The notes below the pieces were generated by a model. That model saw nothing but the letters and a program-made list of their open reading frames with translations, had not been told where the DNA came from and did not search any database. The translations under genes were made by a program, and so were the position numbers. A stretch of 30,744 nt of DNA from Bog-159 sp035541265 (GTDB lineage Bacteria > Acidobacteriota > Terriglobia > Bryobacterales > Bryobacteraceae), in assembly GCA_035541265.1 (NCBI GenBank), contig DATKNQ010000062.1, forward strand, positions 1 through 30,744. Reading direction: 5' to 3'. Position 1 is the stretch's first letter; every line of letters starts with the position of its first letter. Positions 23,365-30,744 of this stretch are shown here, piece after piece.

Positions 23365-24183
23365 ATGACTCGAAACTCTGGATTTACGCGCCGCGGGCTG
23401 CTGCTTCTCGCGGCCGGGGCCGGCGCGCCGATGTTCCGGCTGTATGCCGGTGGCTCGGATTTCTGGAACAAGAAGGAACCGTCGGAATGGTCCTCGGACG
23501 AAATCGATAAGCTGGTGACCCGGTCGCCTTGGGCCCGGCAGGTGAACGCGTCCTCCGCGGCGCTGAGCCGCCCTTATGGTGGGGGCGGCGGTATGGGCGA
23601 TCCCGGGGTGGGCGGTGGCGGCGGCTATCCGGGCGGTGGCGGCTATCCAGGCGGCGGCGGCGGCATGGGTTATCCGGGCGGCGGCATGGGCGGCCGCGGC
23701 GGAATGGGCAGGCGCGGCGGCGGCAGCGGGCAGATGCCGATTTCGTATACGGCCACGGTTCGCTGGGAAAGCGCCAAGCCGGTGCAGGAAGCGCTGAAGG
23801 GTTCTCTGCCACAGTCTCTGGCCAAGGATTACGTGATCAGCGTGAGCGGCGTTCCCGTTCTACAACCGGGCCGCCAACACGACGACGATGGCGACACGAC
23901 AACCACCGTGTCCAAGGGTTTGAGTGACGAGGTCTTGGACAGAATCAAGAACCTGACTTACCTGGAGCCCAAGGGCAAATCGCCGGCCCAGCCGAGCGTG
24001 GTGCAGAAGGGACCCATCAGCAGTTCCGGCATGCCTACTTTGTGGTTCGGATTTCCGCGGGAAGAAATGCCGCTGACCACAGGCGACAGGGAAGTTTCCT
24101 TCACGACACAGTTGGGCCGGATCGAGGTCAAGACCAGATTTAACCTGAAGGACATGATGTATCATAAAGAACTGGCGCTCTAG
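23365..24183 (+). CDS. Tat-type secreted protein with Gly-rich insert (copy 2 of a two-copy family)
   Basis: A 272-residue protein. The N-terminus reads FTRRGLLLLAAGAGAP, which looks like a twin-arginine signal, so it may be exported folded. After it come WSSDEIDKLVTRSPWARQV, then a Gly-rich insert at about residues 72-122 (repeats of GGYPGGGG and GGGMG), then TVRWESAKPVQEALKGS and, at the end, FNLKDMMYHKELAL. The blocks outside the insert match the secreted protein at 16400-16954. The ATG at 23365 has GAGGA about 7 bases upstream. It runs in the same direction as the outer-membrane protein gene that begins 62 bases downstream. No known domain is recognised; the charged segment HDDDGDTTTT near residue 173 could bind a cation, which is speculation. 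Confidence 0.75.
   Translation: MTRNSGFTRRGLLLLAAGAGAPMFRLYAGGSDFWNKKEPSEWSSDEIDKLVTRSPWARQVNASSAALSRPYGGGGGMGDPGVGGGGGYPGGGGYPGGGGGMGYPGGGMGGRGGMGRRGGGSGQMPISYTATVRWESAKPVQEALKGSLPQSLAKDYVISVSGVPVLQPGRQHDDDGDTTTTVSKGLSDEVLDRIKNLTYLEPKGKSPAQPSVVQKGPISSSGMPTLWFGFPREEMPLTTGDREVSFTTQLGRIEVKTRFNLKDMMYHKELAL
23578..23732 (+). repeat. Low-complexity GGC-rich tract coding for a Gly-rich insert
   Basis: About 155 bases made almost only of GGC, GGN and CCG-type codons, with short units coding for GYPGGG repeated several times. It sits exactly between blocks that are adjacent in the homologous protein at 16400-16954, so it is an expansion within one copy. Confidence 0.8.
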
Positions 24184-24245
24184 AGCGAACAGCACGGTGC
24201 GCCAGCAGACCCGCCGTCATTGCAAATTTTCGGAGCTTATAGTCG

Positions 24246-25181
24246 ATGCGGAACGCCTTAACCATGGCTGCCAGGATATTTTGTGCGTCTCTGGGATGTA
24301 TCTGGATGACGGGGCAGCCCATCGCCGCGCAGCAGGCGAGCGCCACACCACAACAGTCCAGCACTACGCAGCAGCAGCCTTCAACCACCAAGCCGGCCGC
24401 GCCAGCGCCCGCCGTGGCGGCGCCATTCTATGCGGGAGATGGTTTCTCGATCACGCTACAGTACTGGCTGGGCTTCGGCCATCCCGACATGTCGGCCGGA
24501 CATCAGAACACCAGCGGAATTTCGAACGCTCTCGACTACGAAGGGAAACCCAACCCGATCCCCGGCGCGGTGTTGAGCATCCCGGTCGGCAAACATAACG
24601 CGGTCCGGGTATCCTATTTCCACGTGCAGGGCAACGGCAACTCCACCGCGCCCACGGCTCTCGAGATCTTTGGCACCAACTATAACCAAGGCGATTATCT
24701 GGCCGTTCACTATACGCTGCAGAACGCCAAGGTCTCGCTCGACTACCTGTCATGGCCTTTCCCGGTGAAAGACTCCAAGTTCCACATCAAGACGCTGTGG
24801 GAGGTGCAGTACACGACCGTCGCCACAGGGACGGACGCGCCGCTGCGGCACGGTCAGACGGACGCCAGCGGAAATCCGATCAACGTGTCAGCCTCCGGCA
24901 CCGATTCGTTTTTCTATCCCAGTTTCGGCTTGGGCGCGGACTACCTGATCAGCCAGAGGCTGCGCTTCGAGGCGCGCGCGTCCGGCTTCGCTTTTCCGCA
25001 CCGCTCGACGATTTGGGATACGGAGGCGACTTTGAATTACCGCTTCGGTAGGTTTGAAATTCAGGGCGGAGCCAAGGCTTTTCACTTCAAAACCTCACCC
25101 GAAAGGACCGAGTACGTACACGCGACCCTACCGGGTGTGTTCGTGGGGCTCCGCTGGTATCCGGAATATGGCAGGCGCTAG
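24246..25181 (+). CDS. Putative outer-membrane beta-barrel protein
   Basis: A 311-residue protein with a signal peptide (about 1-28, ending AAQ), then a Gln/Ser/Thr/Pro-rich linker to about residue 60, then a body of alternating amphipathic strands with many aromatic ends (ITLQYWLGF, VRVSYFHVQ, YLAVHYTL, LRFEARASGFAF, ATLNYRFGRFEIQGGAKAF, GVFVGLRWY). This pattern fits a barrel of about ten or more strands in the outer membrane. The last residues are YPEYGRR, so a terminal Phe is missing and the Trp-Tyr near the end would have to act as the insertion signal. No family name can be given. The ATG at 24246 has GGAG 10 bases upstream. Confidence 0.7.
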   Translation: MRNALTMAARIFCASLGCIWMTGQPIAAQQASATPQQSSTTQQQPSTTKPAAPAPAVAAPFYAGDGFSITLQYWLGFGHPDMSAGHQNTSGISNALDYEGKPNPIPGAVLSIPVGKHNAVRVSYFHVQGNGNSTAPTALEIFGTNYNQGDYLAVHYTLQNAKVSLDYLSWPFPVKDSKFHIKTLWEVQYTTVATGTDAPLRHGQTDASGNPINVSASGTDSFFYPSFGLGADYLISQRLRFEARASGFAFPHRSTIWDTEATLNYRFGRFEIQGGAKAFHFKTSPERTEYVHATLPGVFVGLRWYPEYGRR

Positions 25182-25226
25182 CATCTCCATATTTTACAAA
25201 GACTTAACAGCGGAGGCGTAACGCTC

Positions 25227-25628
25227 GTGCGGTCTGTCGCGTATCCGGTTCAAGAGGTTATCTGCAAGCGTGCAACGACTGATGGTCAGCGTGCCGTTCC
25301 CCGGCGGCAGTGCGCGCGATGGCGCGTCCGGACACGGGCGGTAGCCGCCCCGGCCCTTATGTTGCGGCTCCCTCCAGGAACAGGGGTTGCGGATTCCGAG
25401 GTTCGGGCGGAAGTCGAAGTTTGCCTCGAACTGGCCCGCAAGACCGAGGCGGCGGCGACCGCCGGGGACCGTCTGACGGCCGCGCGCGGGGCGGTGGAAC
25501 TCGTTCGGGCTTATGATAGAGTTCTGGAACGTATCCGGTTGATTCCGCTTTCCCTGCAACAGGAGAGGCGTGCGCGCGACCGACTCGCGCCGGTAACCGG
25601 ATTGCTCAGAAAATACAGGCTCCGATGA
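25227..25628 (+). CDS. Small hypothetical helical protein, start uncertain
   Basis: A 133-codon frame. The first 45 codons are Arg-rich and without clear structure, while residues about 55-133 form two or three amphipathic helices (AEVEVCLELARKTEAAATAG, AVELVRAYDRVLERIRL), which look like real protein. GTG 25227 has GGAGG about 11 bases upstream; ATG 25359 would give an 89-residue form without a good ribosome binding site. It ends 31 bases before the NHL-repeat gene. No family is recognised. A non-coding explanation for the first part cannot be excluded. Confidence 0.4.
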   Translation: MRSVAYPVQEVICKRATTDGQRAVPRRQCARWRVRTRAVAAPALMLRLPPGTGVADSEVRAEVEVCLELARKTEAAATAGDRLTAARGAVELVRAYDRVLERIRLIPLSLQQERRARDRLAPVTGLLRKYRLR

Positions 25629-25659
25629 GAGCCATCAAGAACCAAGAGGACCTATAACG

Positions 25660-27660
25660 GTGTTTCATCTTTCGACTGATTTTTTCCGCACGCGCCACAG
25701 GTATTGCGCCATCGTCTTTGCGTTGGCTCTTCTGCCGGCCCTGGGCCGCGCGCAGACTCTGCCCTACACCATTTCGACCATGGCCGGGACTTGCAGCGCC
25801 AACAGCACCCCGCCCCCGCCGTGTCTCGGCGGCTACTCCGGCGACGGCGGTTCGGCCACTTCCGCGGTGCTCAACGGTCCCTCCGCGGTAGTTTTCGATT
25901 CCTCGGGGAATCTGTATATCGCGGACACGGACAACAATCGTGTGCGGAAGGTGAGCGGCGGAACGATCAGCACCGTGGCCGGCAATGGCACGGCCGGATT
26001 CGCGGGCGATGGCTCGTCGGCGACGGCCAGCGGCACCGAGTTGAACGCACCCTCGGGTCTGGCTTTCGACAGTAGCGGCAACATGTATATCGCGGACGCG
26101 GACAACTACGAAGTCCGTAAAGTCACGGGAGGCACGATCTCGACGGTAGCGGGCGACAACAGCAAGGGCGCCGGTTTCGCGGGTGATCTGGGCGCCGCCA
26201 CCAACGCGCAGCTCTGGAATCCGTCGGGCGTCGCGGTGGATTCCGCCGGGAACATCTATATCGCGGATCCCTACAACAACGTGGTGCGCGTGGTGTGCGT
26301 GACGCAAGGTCCGGTAGCCTGCACGAACAACAATTTCATCGGCGGCACAACCTGGTCGTCGGGAGACATCAACACGCTGGCGGGCAACGAAACTACCGGC
26401 GCGAATTACACTGGTGATGGCGGCATCGCCACCGGCTCGTCGCTCAACAATCCGGTCTCAGTCCTGTTGGACCCGGCGGGTAATCTTTACATCTCGGACT
26501 CGGGCAACAACGTGATCCGCAAGATCGATACGAGCGGCATCATCACCACAGTCGTCGGCGACGGCAGCGGCAATCCGGGTTATCTGGGCGACGGAGGCCC
26601 GGCGACGCAAGCCGAACTCAACACGCCGAAGGGCCTCGCCCTCGATTCGGCCGGCAACCTGTACATCGCCGACTGCAACAACTTTGTGATCCGCATGGTC
26701 ACTCCGGATGGCACCATCTACACCATCGCCGGCAACGGGCAGCCCGGCTACAGCGGCGACGGCGGCGCGGCGACCAGCGCGACGCTGTGGTTCCCCTCCG
26801 GCGTGGCGGTGAACGGCGGCAACGTCTACGTGGCCGATAACGGCAACAACGTGATCCGGCTGCTGACCCCCGTGGTAGAGACGCCACTGGTCAATTCGGG
26901 TGGTGTGATTACTGCCAGCTCGTTCGGCGCCTCGACCACCGTGACGCCCGGCAGTTGGATCGAAATCTATGGCAAGTATCTGGCCAACACCTCGACGGAA
27001 TGGGGATCCGCCAACTTTAGCGGTTCGACCGCGCCGACCTCGCTCGGCGGGACATCCGTTACCGTGGGAGGCAAGCCGGCCTACGTGTCCTACGTCAGCC
27101 CCGGGCAGGTCAACGTGCAGGTGCCTTCGAGTATTTCGGCCGGAACACAGCCTTTGGTGGTGACCACCGCATCGGGTAGCAGCACCTCATACAACCTGAA
27201 GATCGGCCAGGGGCCCAGCTTATATGCGCCGTCCCTCCTGGACGTTGGCGGCCAGCAATACGCCGGAGCGCTGTTTGCGAACTCGTCGACGTGGGTTTTG
27301 CCCACCGGCGCGGTCTCCGGCCTGACTTCCAAGCCGGCGGTAGCGGGCGACATCATCACGCTCTACGGCGTAGGTTTCGGTGACGCCACGCCGCAGGGCG
27401 GCGGCTCGGCGATCCCCGCGGGCCAATTGGTGGGCTCGACCGAACTCACCTCGCTCACCTCGCCGGTCACCATCATGTTCGGCACCACGCCTGGGACAAT
27501 GCAGTACCAGGGACTGGCGCCGGCCTTCGTCGGCCTGTATCAGTTCAACGTGGTGGTGCCCTCGGGCGTGAGCGGCGATGCCGTACCGTTGACCTTCACA
27601 CAGGGCGGCGTCACGGGATCGCAGACGCTGTACACGGCAGTCGCGCCAGCCACCAATTAG
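25660..27660 (+). CDS. Secreted NHL-repeat protein with Solibacter-type C-terminal domain (TIGR03437-like)
   Basis: A 666-residue extracellular protein. The start is GTG 25660 with AGAGGA 9 bases upstream, followed by a basic segment and a hydrophobic signal core ending near ALGRAQ. Six NHL repeats follow (about residues 70-405), each with the pattern P-S/K-G-hydrophobic-x-D-x-x-G-N-L-Y-I-A-D-x-N-N-x-x-R, interleaved with GDGG-x-AT segments; six repeats fit a six-bladed propeller. From about residue 410 to the end is a two-part domain (NSGGVITASSFG, then GSWIEIYGKYL, SPGQVNVQVP, GDIITLYGVGFG and LYQFNVVVP) typical of a domain found in large numbers in Solibacter. It probably binds ligands or surfaces outside the cell; no enzyme motif is present. 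Confidence 0.88.
   Translation: MFHLSTDFFRTRHRYCAIVFALALLPALGRAQTLPYTISTMAGTCSANSTPPPPCLGGYSGDGGSATSAVLNGPSAVVFDSSGNLYIADTDNNRVRKVSGGTISTVAGNGTAGFAGDGSSATASGTELNAPSGLAFDSSGNMYIADADNYEVRKVTGGTISTVAGDNSKGAGFAGDLGAATNAQLWNPSGVAVDSAGNIYIADPYNNVVRVVCVTQGPVACTNNNFIGGTTWSSGDINTLAGNETTGANYTGDGGIATGSSLNNPVSVLLDPAGNLYISDSGNNVIRKIDTSGIITTVVGDGSGNPGYLGDGGPATQAELNTPKGLALDSAGNLYIADCNNFVIRMVTPDGTIYTIAGNGQPGYSGDGGAATSATLWFPSGVAVNGGNVYVADNGNNVIRLLTPVVETPLVNSGGVITASSFGASTTVTPGSWIEIYGKYLANTSTEWGSANFSGSTAPTSLGGTSVTVGGKPAYVSYVSPGQVNVQVPSSISAGTQPLVVTTASGSSTSYNLKIGQGPSLYAPSLLDVGGQQYAGALFANSSTWVLPTGAVSGLTSKPAVAGDIITLYGVGFGDATPQGGGSAIPAGQLVGSTELTSLTSPVTIMFGTTPGTMQYQGLAPAFVGLYQFNVVVPSGVSGDAVPLTFTQGGVTGSQTLYTAVAPATN
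25876..26868 (+). repeat. Six tandem NHL repeats inside the secreted propeller protein
   Basis: Six units of varying spacing each encode a variant of DSSGNLYIADTDNNRVRKV. The fifth has a Cys (IADCNN), and the sixth is shortened (VNGGNVYVADNGNN). The DNA is diverged between units, so this is an old protein repeat and not a recent duplication. Confidence 0.85.
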
Positions 27661-27675
27661 CTGCGCCTGGGGGAG

Positions 27676-29184
27676 GTGTTATACACTGTCCCTTTGCTCC
27701 TCGACCTGAGCGGTGTTCAGAAACGGTTCGGCGGTGTAACGGCCCTGCGTGACGGCAATCTGCGCGTAGCACCCGGTGAAGTGCACCTGCTGCTGGGCGA
27801 GAACGGCGCGGGCAAGTCCACTCTGATGAAAATCGTGGCCGGCGTGGAGCGCCGCGACGCCGGCTGCATGCTCTGGCAAGGCCGCGCAGTCTCTTTCCGC
27901 AGCTCGACGGAGGCGGCCGCCGCTGGCATCGCCATGGTGCACCAGGAGTCGCTGCTGGCACCGCACCTCTCCGTCGCCGAAAATATCTTCCTGGGCCGCG
28001 AGGACCGGCGTCCGTTCGGATGGGTGAGCCGCCAGCGCATGATCGAGCGCGCCTCGCTGCTGATCGCGCGGCATCACTTTCCGCTGGATGCGCACGCCTC
28101 GGTGGGCAGGCTCAGCCCCGCGGGCAAGCAACTGGTCGAAATCTGCCGCGCCATCCAGCACGGGTCCAGCCTGCTGATCTTCGACGAGCCCACATCTTCG
28201 CTTTCCGGGGCCGAAACGGAAGAAGTATTTCGCATCGTGCGCGCGCTGCGCCAGCGCGGCATGGGCGTCATCTACATCACGCACCGGCTCGAAGAGTTGC
28301 GGGCGATCGGTGACCAGGTCACGATCCTGCGCGATGGCGCCTCGGTGCACACGGGCACGCTGGCGGGTCTTTCGACCGATCGCATCATTCAGCACATGGT
28401 GGGCCGCGAAATGGAGTCGATCTACGCGCGCGAGGCGTATCCACCGGGACCCGAATTGCTGCGGGTGGAAGGACTGGCGTGCCGGTTGGTGCCGCGCGAC
28501 GTCTCGTTCAGCCTGCGCGCCGGAGAAATCGTGGGATTGGCCGGCCTGATCGGCGCGGGCCGCACCGAGACCTGCCGCGCGATTTTCGGCGTCGATCCGC
28601 CCGAACGCGGGCGCATCTTCGTAGGCGGCCGCGAAGTGCGCATCCGGTCGCCGCGGGAAGCCGTCGCCGCGGGGATCGCGCTGGTCACCGAAGACCGGCA
28701 ACGCACCGGCCTGGCGCTGCGCCTGCCGATCGCCTACAACATCACGATGGCGAACCTGCGCGCCGTGTCCCACCTGGGTGTGATCGACGGCCAGGCGCAG
28801 AGCCGCGTCACGGCCGAGTACACCGAGCGCCTGCGCATCCGCTGCGCGTCCGGACGGCAGGCGGCGGGCCGGCTGAGCGGGGGCAATCAGCAGAAGGTGG
28901 CCATTGCCAAGTGGCTGTTCCGGCACGCGCGCATCTTCCTGTTCGACGAGCCTACGCGCGGCATCGACGTGGGCGCCAAGGTGGAGGTCTTTCAGTTGAT
29001 GGACGAGCTCGCGCGCTCGGGCGCCGCCGTGCTGATGGTCAGCTCGGAAATGCAGGAACTGTTGCAGGTGGCCGATCGCATCCTGGTGATGCGGCAGGGA
29101 CGCATCAGCGGCGAGTTGCCTGGCCGCACCACGCAGGAGGAGATCATGCGGCTGGCGGCGCTCCACCGGGAGGCAGGCGCATGA
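27676..29184 (+). CDS. Sugar-type ABC transporter ATP-binding protein (RbsA/MglA/XylG family)
   Basis: A 502-residue protein with two fused ATPase domains, as in CUT2 carbohydrate importers. Domain 1 has Walker A GENGAGKS (41-48), Q-loop Gln90, a signature region LSPAGKQ (146-152) and Walker B LLIFDEP (166-172). Domain 2 has the altered P-loop GLIGAGRTE lacking the GKS, typical for the family, then the good signature LSGGNQQK and FLFDEPTRGID. The substrate is not readable (ribose-, galactose-, xylose- or autoinducer-like). GTG 27676 overlaps its own upstream GGGGGAGG, so the true start may be TTG 27694. Its TGA overlaps the permease ATG (ATGA, 29181-29184). No periplasmic binding protein gene is visible next to it. 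Confidence 0.95.
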   Translation: MLYTVPLLLDLSGVQKRFGGVTALRDGNLRVAPGEVHLLLGENGAGKSTLMKIVAGVERRDAGCMLWQGRAVSFRSSTEAAAAGIAMVHQESLLAPHLSVAENIFLGREDRRPFGWVSRQRMIERASLLIARHHFPLDAHASVGRLSPAGKQLVEICRAIQHGSSLLIFDEPTSSLSGAETEEVFRIVRALRQRGMGVIYITHRLEELRAIGDQVTILRDGASVHTGTLAGLSTDRIIQHMVGREMESIYAREAYPPGPELLRVEGLACRLVPRDVSFSLRAGEIVGLAGLIGAGRTETCRAIFGVDPPERGRIFVGGREVRIRSPREAVAAGIALVTEDRQRTGLALRLPIAYNITMANLRAVSHLGVIDGQAQSRVTAEYTERLRIRCASGRQAAGRLSGGNQQKVAIAKWLFRHARIFLFDEPTRGIDVGAKVEVFQLMDELARSGAAVLMVSSEMQELLQVADRILVMRQGRISGELPGRTTQEEIMRLAALHREAGA

Positions 29185-30107
29185 TGCAGCGGCTGTTGCC
29201 CTTCGTGAGTTTGATCGTGCTGTTCACGGCGCTGGCGATCGCGTCGCCGCACTTCCTGACGCAAACGAATCTGGCGAGCGTCGTGCGCCAGACCGCGGTG
29301 ATCAACACGATGTCGCTGGGCATGACCGTGATCATCATCGCCGGCGGCATCGATCTTTCCGTGGGCGCCATGCTGGCCATGAGCGGCGTGCTCGGCACCA
29401 TGGCGATGGTCAGCGGCATGCCTGTCGGCGCCGGCGTGCTGATCGGCGTGCTGGCGGGCCTGTTCTGGGGCGCGGTGAACGGCTTCCTGACCACGCGGCT
29501 GCGCATCGCCCCGTTCATCGTGACGTTGGGCACGCTGGGCATCATCCGCGGGCTGACGTTGATTATTACCAGCGGGCTGCCTGTGCATGGGGTGCCTCTG
29601 AGCTTCGCTTTCCTGGGCGCGGGCAACCTGCTGGGCGTGCCGTTTGTGCTGTGGGTGGTGGTGGTCTGCGCGCTGGCGATGCACGTGATCCTGGAGCACA
29701 CCCGCCTGGGGCGCTACGCTTTCGCCATCGGCAGCAATCCCGAAGCTGCGATTTACGCGGGTGTGCCGGTGGCTTTCAATACGACGGCGATTTACGCGCT
29801 CGGCGGCCTGCTGACCGGCTTGGCCGGGATGATCGAAGCGTCCCGCCTGATGACCGGCCAGCCGACCGCAGGTAACGGCTACGAACTGCAGGCCATCGCC
29901 GCGGTGGTGATCGGCGGCGGCAGCCTGACCGGCGGCGAGGGCAGCATTATCGGCACGCTGATCGGCGCGCTGATCATGGGCCTGCTGGCGAATGGCAGCG
30001 ATCTGCTGGGCATCTCGCCTTACCTGCAGCAGGCGATCATCGGCGCGGTGATCATCCTGGCGGTGTCCGTGGACGAGCTGCGGAAGCGGCGCTTGGCGAA
30101 GGAGTGA
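29181..30107 (+). CDS. Sugar-type ABC transporter permease (RbsC family)
   Basis: A 308-residue inner-membrane permease with eight to ten hydrophobic segments. Family marks are GGIDLSVGAMLAMSGV near residue 55, FIVTLGTLGIIRGL near 110 and the ATPase-contact loop THTRLGRYAFAIGSNPEAA region around residue 180 (here HTRLGRYAFAIGSNPEAA). The long open frame extends upstream inside the ATPase gene in another frame; the ATG at 29181 that overlaps the ATPase stop is the right start (a second ATG follows at once). It forms the channel of the CUT2 importer with the ATPase encoded before it. The gene ends 7 bases from the convergent esterase gene. Confidence 0.95.
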   Translation: MMQRLLPFVSLIVLFTALAIASPHFLTQTNLASVVRQTAVINTMSLGMTVIIIAGGIDLSVGAMLAMSGVLGTMAMVSGMPVGAGVLIGVLAGLFWGAVNGFLTTRLRIAPFIVTLGTLGIIRGLTLIITSGLPVHGVPLSFAFLGAGNLLGVPFVLWVVVVCALAMHVILEHTRLGRYAFAIGSNPEAAIYAGVPVAFNTTAIYALGGLLTGLAGMIEASRLMTGQPTAGNGYELQAIAAVVIGGGSLTGGEGSIIGTLIGALIMGLLANGSDLLGISPYLQQAIIGAVIILAVSVDELRKRRLAKE

Positions 30108-30114
30108 GTCCTGC

Positions 30115-30744
30115 TCACGGTTTCGGAATCATCCCGATCGTCCCCAGCCAAATTTCCGCCAGCTCCGGCCAGTGCGTAATCGGAAACTTCGTGCGCCGCA
30201 GCCCGAACGCATGCCTGCCGTGTGCGTACAAATGCATCTCCACGGGAACCCCGGCGTTCCTCAGCGCAATGTAGTAGACCAGTGAGTTGTTTATGGTGTC
30301 CACGTTGTCATCCTCGGCCTGCACGATGAATTGAGGTGGCGTTTCGCGGCTGACCGGAACATACGGATTCAACTGGAAATTCTTGGTGGTGTGTTCCAGC
30401 ATATGGCCCGGATAAAGGGCCACTGCAAAATCCGGGCGGCAGCTTTCTTTGTCGGCCGCGTCCACAGCCGGGTACAGGCGCTTCCGGAAGTTCGTGCTGA
30501 TGGCTGCCACCAGGTGCCCACCCGCCGAGAACCCCAGCACGCCAAGCTTGTGCGGGTCGACGTGATACTCCGCGGCGTGAAGGCGCACCAGCCCCATGGT
30601 CCTCTGCGCATCCTCCAGGGCCACCGGCGAGTTCGGATATGCACCCGATTTCGGAAACCGCCCTTCGCCCGGCACGCGGTACTTCAGCAGCACGCACGTG
30701 ATCCCTTTGGAGGTGAGCCAGTCGCAGACTTCCGTGCCTTCCAG
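30115..30744 (-). CDS. Alpha/beta hydrolase, acetyl-esterase type, cut by window edge
   Basis: The C-terminal 209 residues of an esterase; the frame runs off the right edge, so the N-terminus is missing. The nucleophile is the Ser of GFSAGGH, the acid is an Asp in QAEDDNVD and the base is the His of YAHGRHAFGLR, an ending typical of bacterial acetyl-xylan or feruloyl esterase-like enzymes. The block LLKYRVP is the usual strand before the nucleophile helix. The GTG at 30691-30693 is internal, because the reading frame and the family's sequence continue upstream to the window end. It is convergent with the sugar ABC permease gene, which fits a polysaccharide-degrading neighbourhood, though this link is only by position. 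Confidence 0.88.
   Translation of the reverse strand: MEGTEVCDWLTSKGITCVLLKYRVPGEGRFPKSGAYPNSPVALEDAQRTMGLVRLHAAEYHVDPHKLGVLGFSAGGHLVAAISTNFRKRLYPAVDAADKESCRPDFAVALYPGHMLEHTTKNFQLNPYVPVSRETPPQFIVQAEDDNVDTINNSLVYYIALRNAGVPVEMHLYAHGRHAFGLRRTKFPITHWPELAEIWLGTIGMIPKP

Noticed and set aside
27679..29166. 495-codon minus-strand frame
   Set aside because: Antisense to the ABC ATPase; no domain and biased composition.
28479..29180. Long plus-strand frame upstream of the permease start
   Set aside because: It lies inside the ATPase gene in another frame and is Arg/Pro/His-rich; the real permease starts at ATG 29181.
30104..30118. Hairpin GTGAG-TCCTG-CTCAC between permease and esterase genes
   Set aside because: The stem is only 5 bp and lacks a T-run; it could help termination but is too weak to call.
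1..30744. Mobile element, prophage, CRISPR or defence island
   Set aside because: No transposase, integrase, phage structural gene, spaced direct-repeat array or known defence gene was found, and gene content and composition are even throughout.

Overview
This is a GC-rich, gene-dense bacterial chromosome segment with no tRNA, rRNA, CRISPR array or insertion sequence that I can see. Several protein types point to Acidobacteriota, most likely the Bryobacterales/Solibacter group: an Oar-like outer-membrane barrel, a VWFA-related protein of the acidobacterial type, an NHL-repeat protein with the C-terminal domain expanded in Solibacter (TIGR03437 type), a DUF2934 protein and a large share of secreted proteins of unknown function. 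This assignment rests on family recognition, not on a search.

Layout. 1-3130 (minus): a tight operon reading NfeD membrane protease, slipin (SPFH), SPOR-domain protein, lipoyl synthase (cut by the window edge). 3238-3537 (plus): a small DUF2934 protein. 3577-6123 (minus): MscS channel, a secreted protein of unknown function and LexA. 6182-7792 (plus): an orphan secretin-like protein. 7799-10949 (minus): a packed five-gene unit of ferredoxin, STAS protein, FAD disulfide oxidoreductase, Rieske protein and Fpg/MutM. 10988-11866 (plus): class IV aminotransferase. 11912-16954 (minus): a penicillin-binding transpeptidase with a polycationic linker, a secreted alpha/beta hydrolase, HflX, Hfq, a cytochrome c and a secreted acidobacterial protein. 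17034-22853 (plus): plug-less Oar-like barrel, VWFA-type protein, membrane-anchored coiled coil, Pro-rich secreted protein and RsmI. 22864-25628: small secreted proteins, including a second copy of the family at 16400-16954, and an outer-membrane barrel candidate. 25660-27660 (plus): NHL/TIGR03437 protein. 27676-30107 (plus): sugar-type ABC ATPase and permease without a visible binding protein. 30115-30744 (minus): an esterase cut by the window edge.

How genes work together. NfeD and slipin are a known membrane-quality-control pair. The ferredoxin-STAS-FAD-Rieske-Fpg unit reads like an electron-transfer module joined to a regulator and an oxidised-base repair enzyme. The barrel-VWFA-coiled-coil set looks like a cell-envelope assembly of unknown purpose. 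Two housekeeping genes (rsmI, hflX) appear to begin at non-ATG codons (CTG and ATC), each preceded by a well-placed Shine-Dalgarno (SD) sequence. The strongest leads for something undescribed are the redox/STAS/Fpg unit, the envelope cluster at 17034-22029 and the two divergent copies of a secreted family that flank it.
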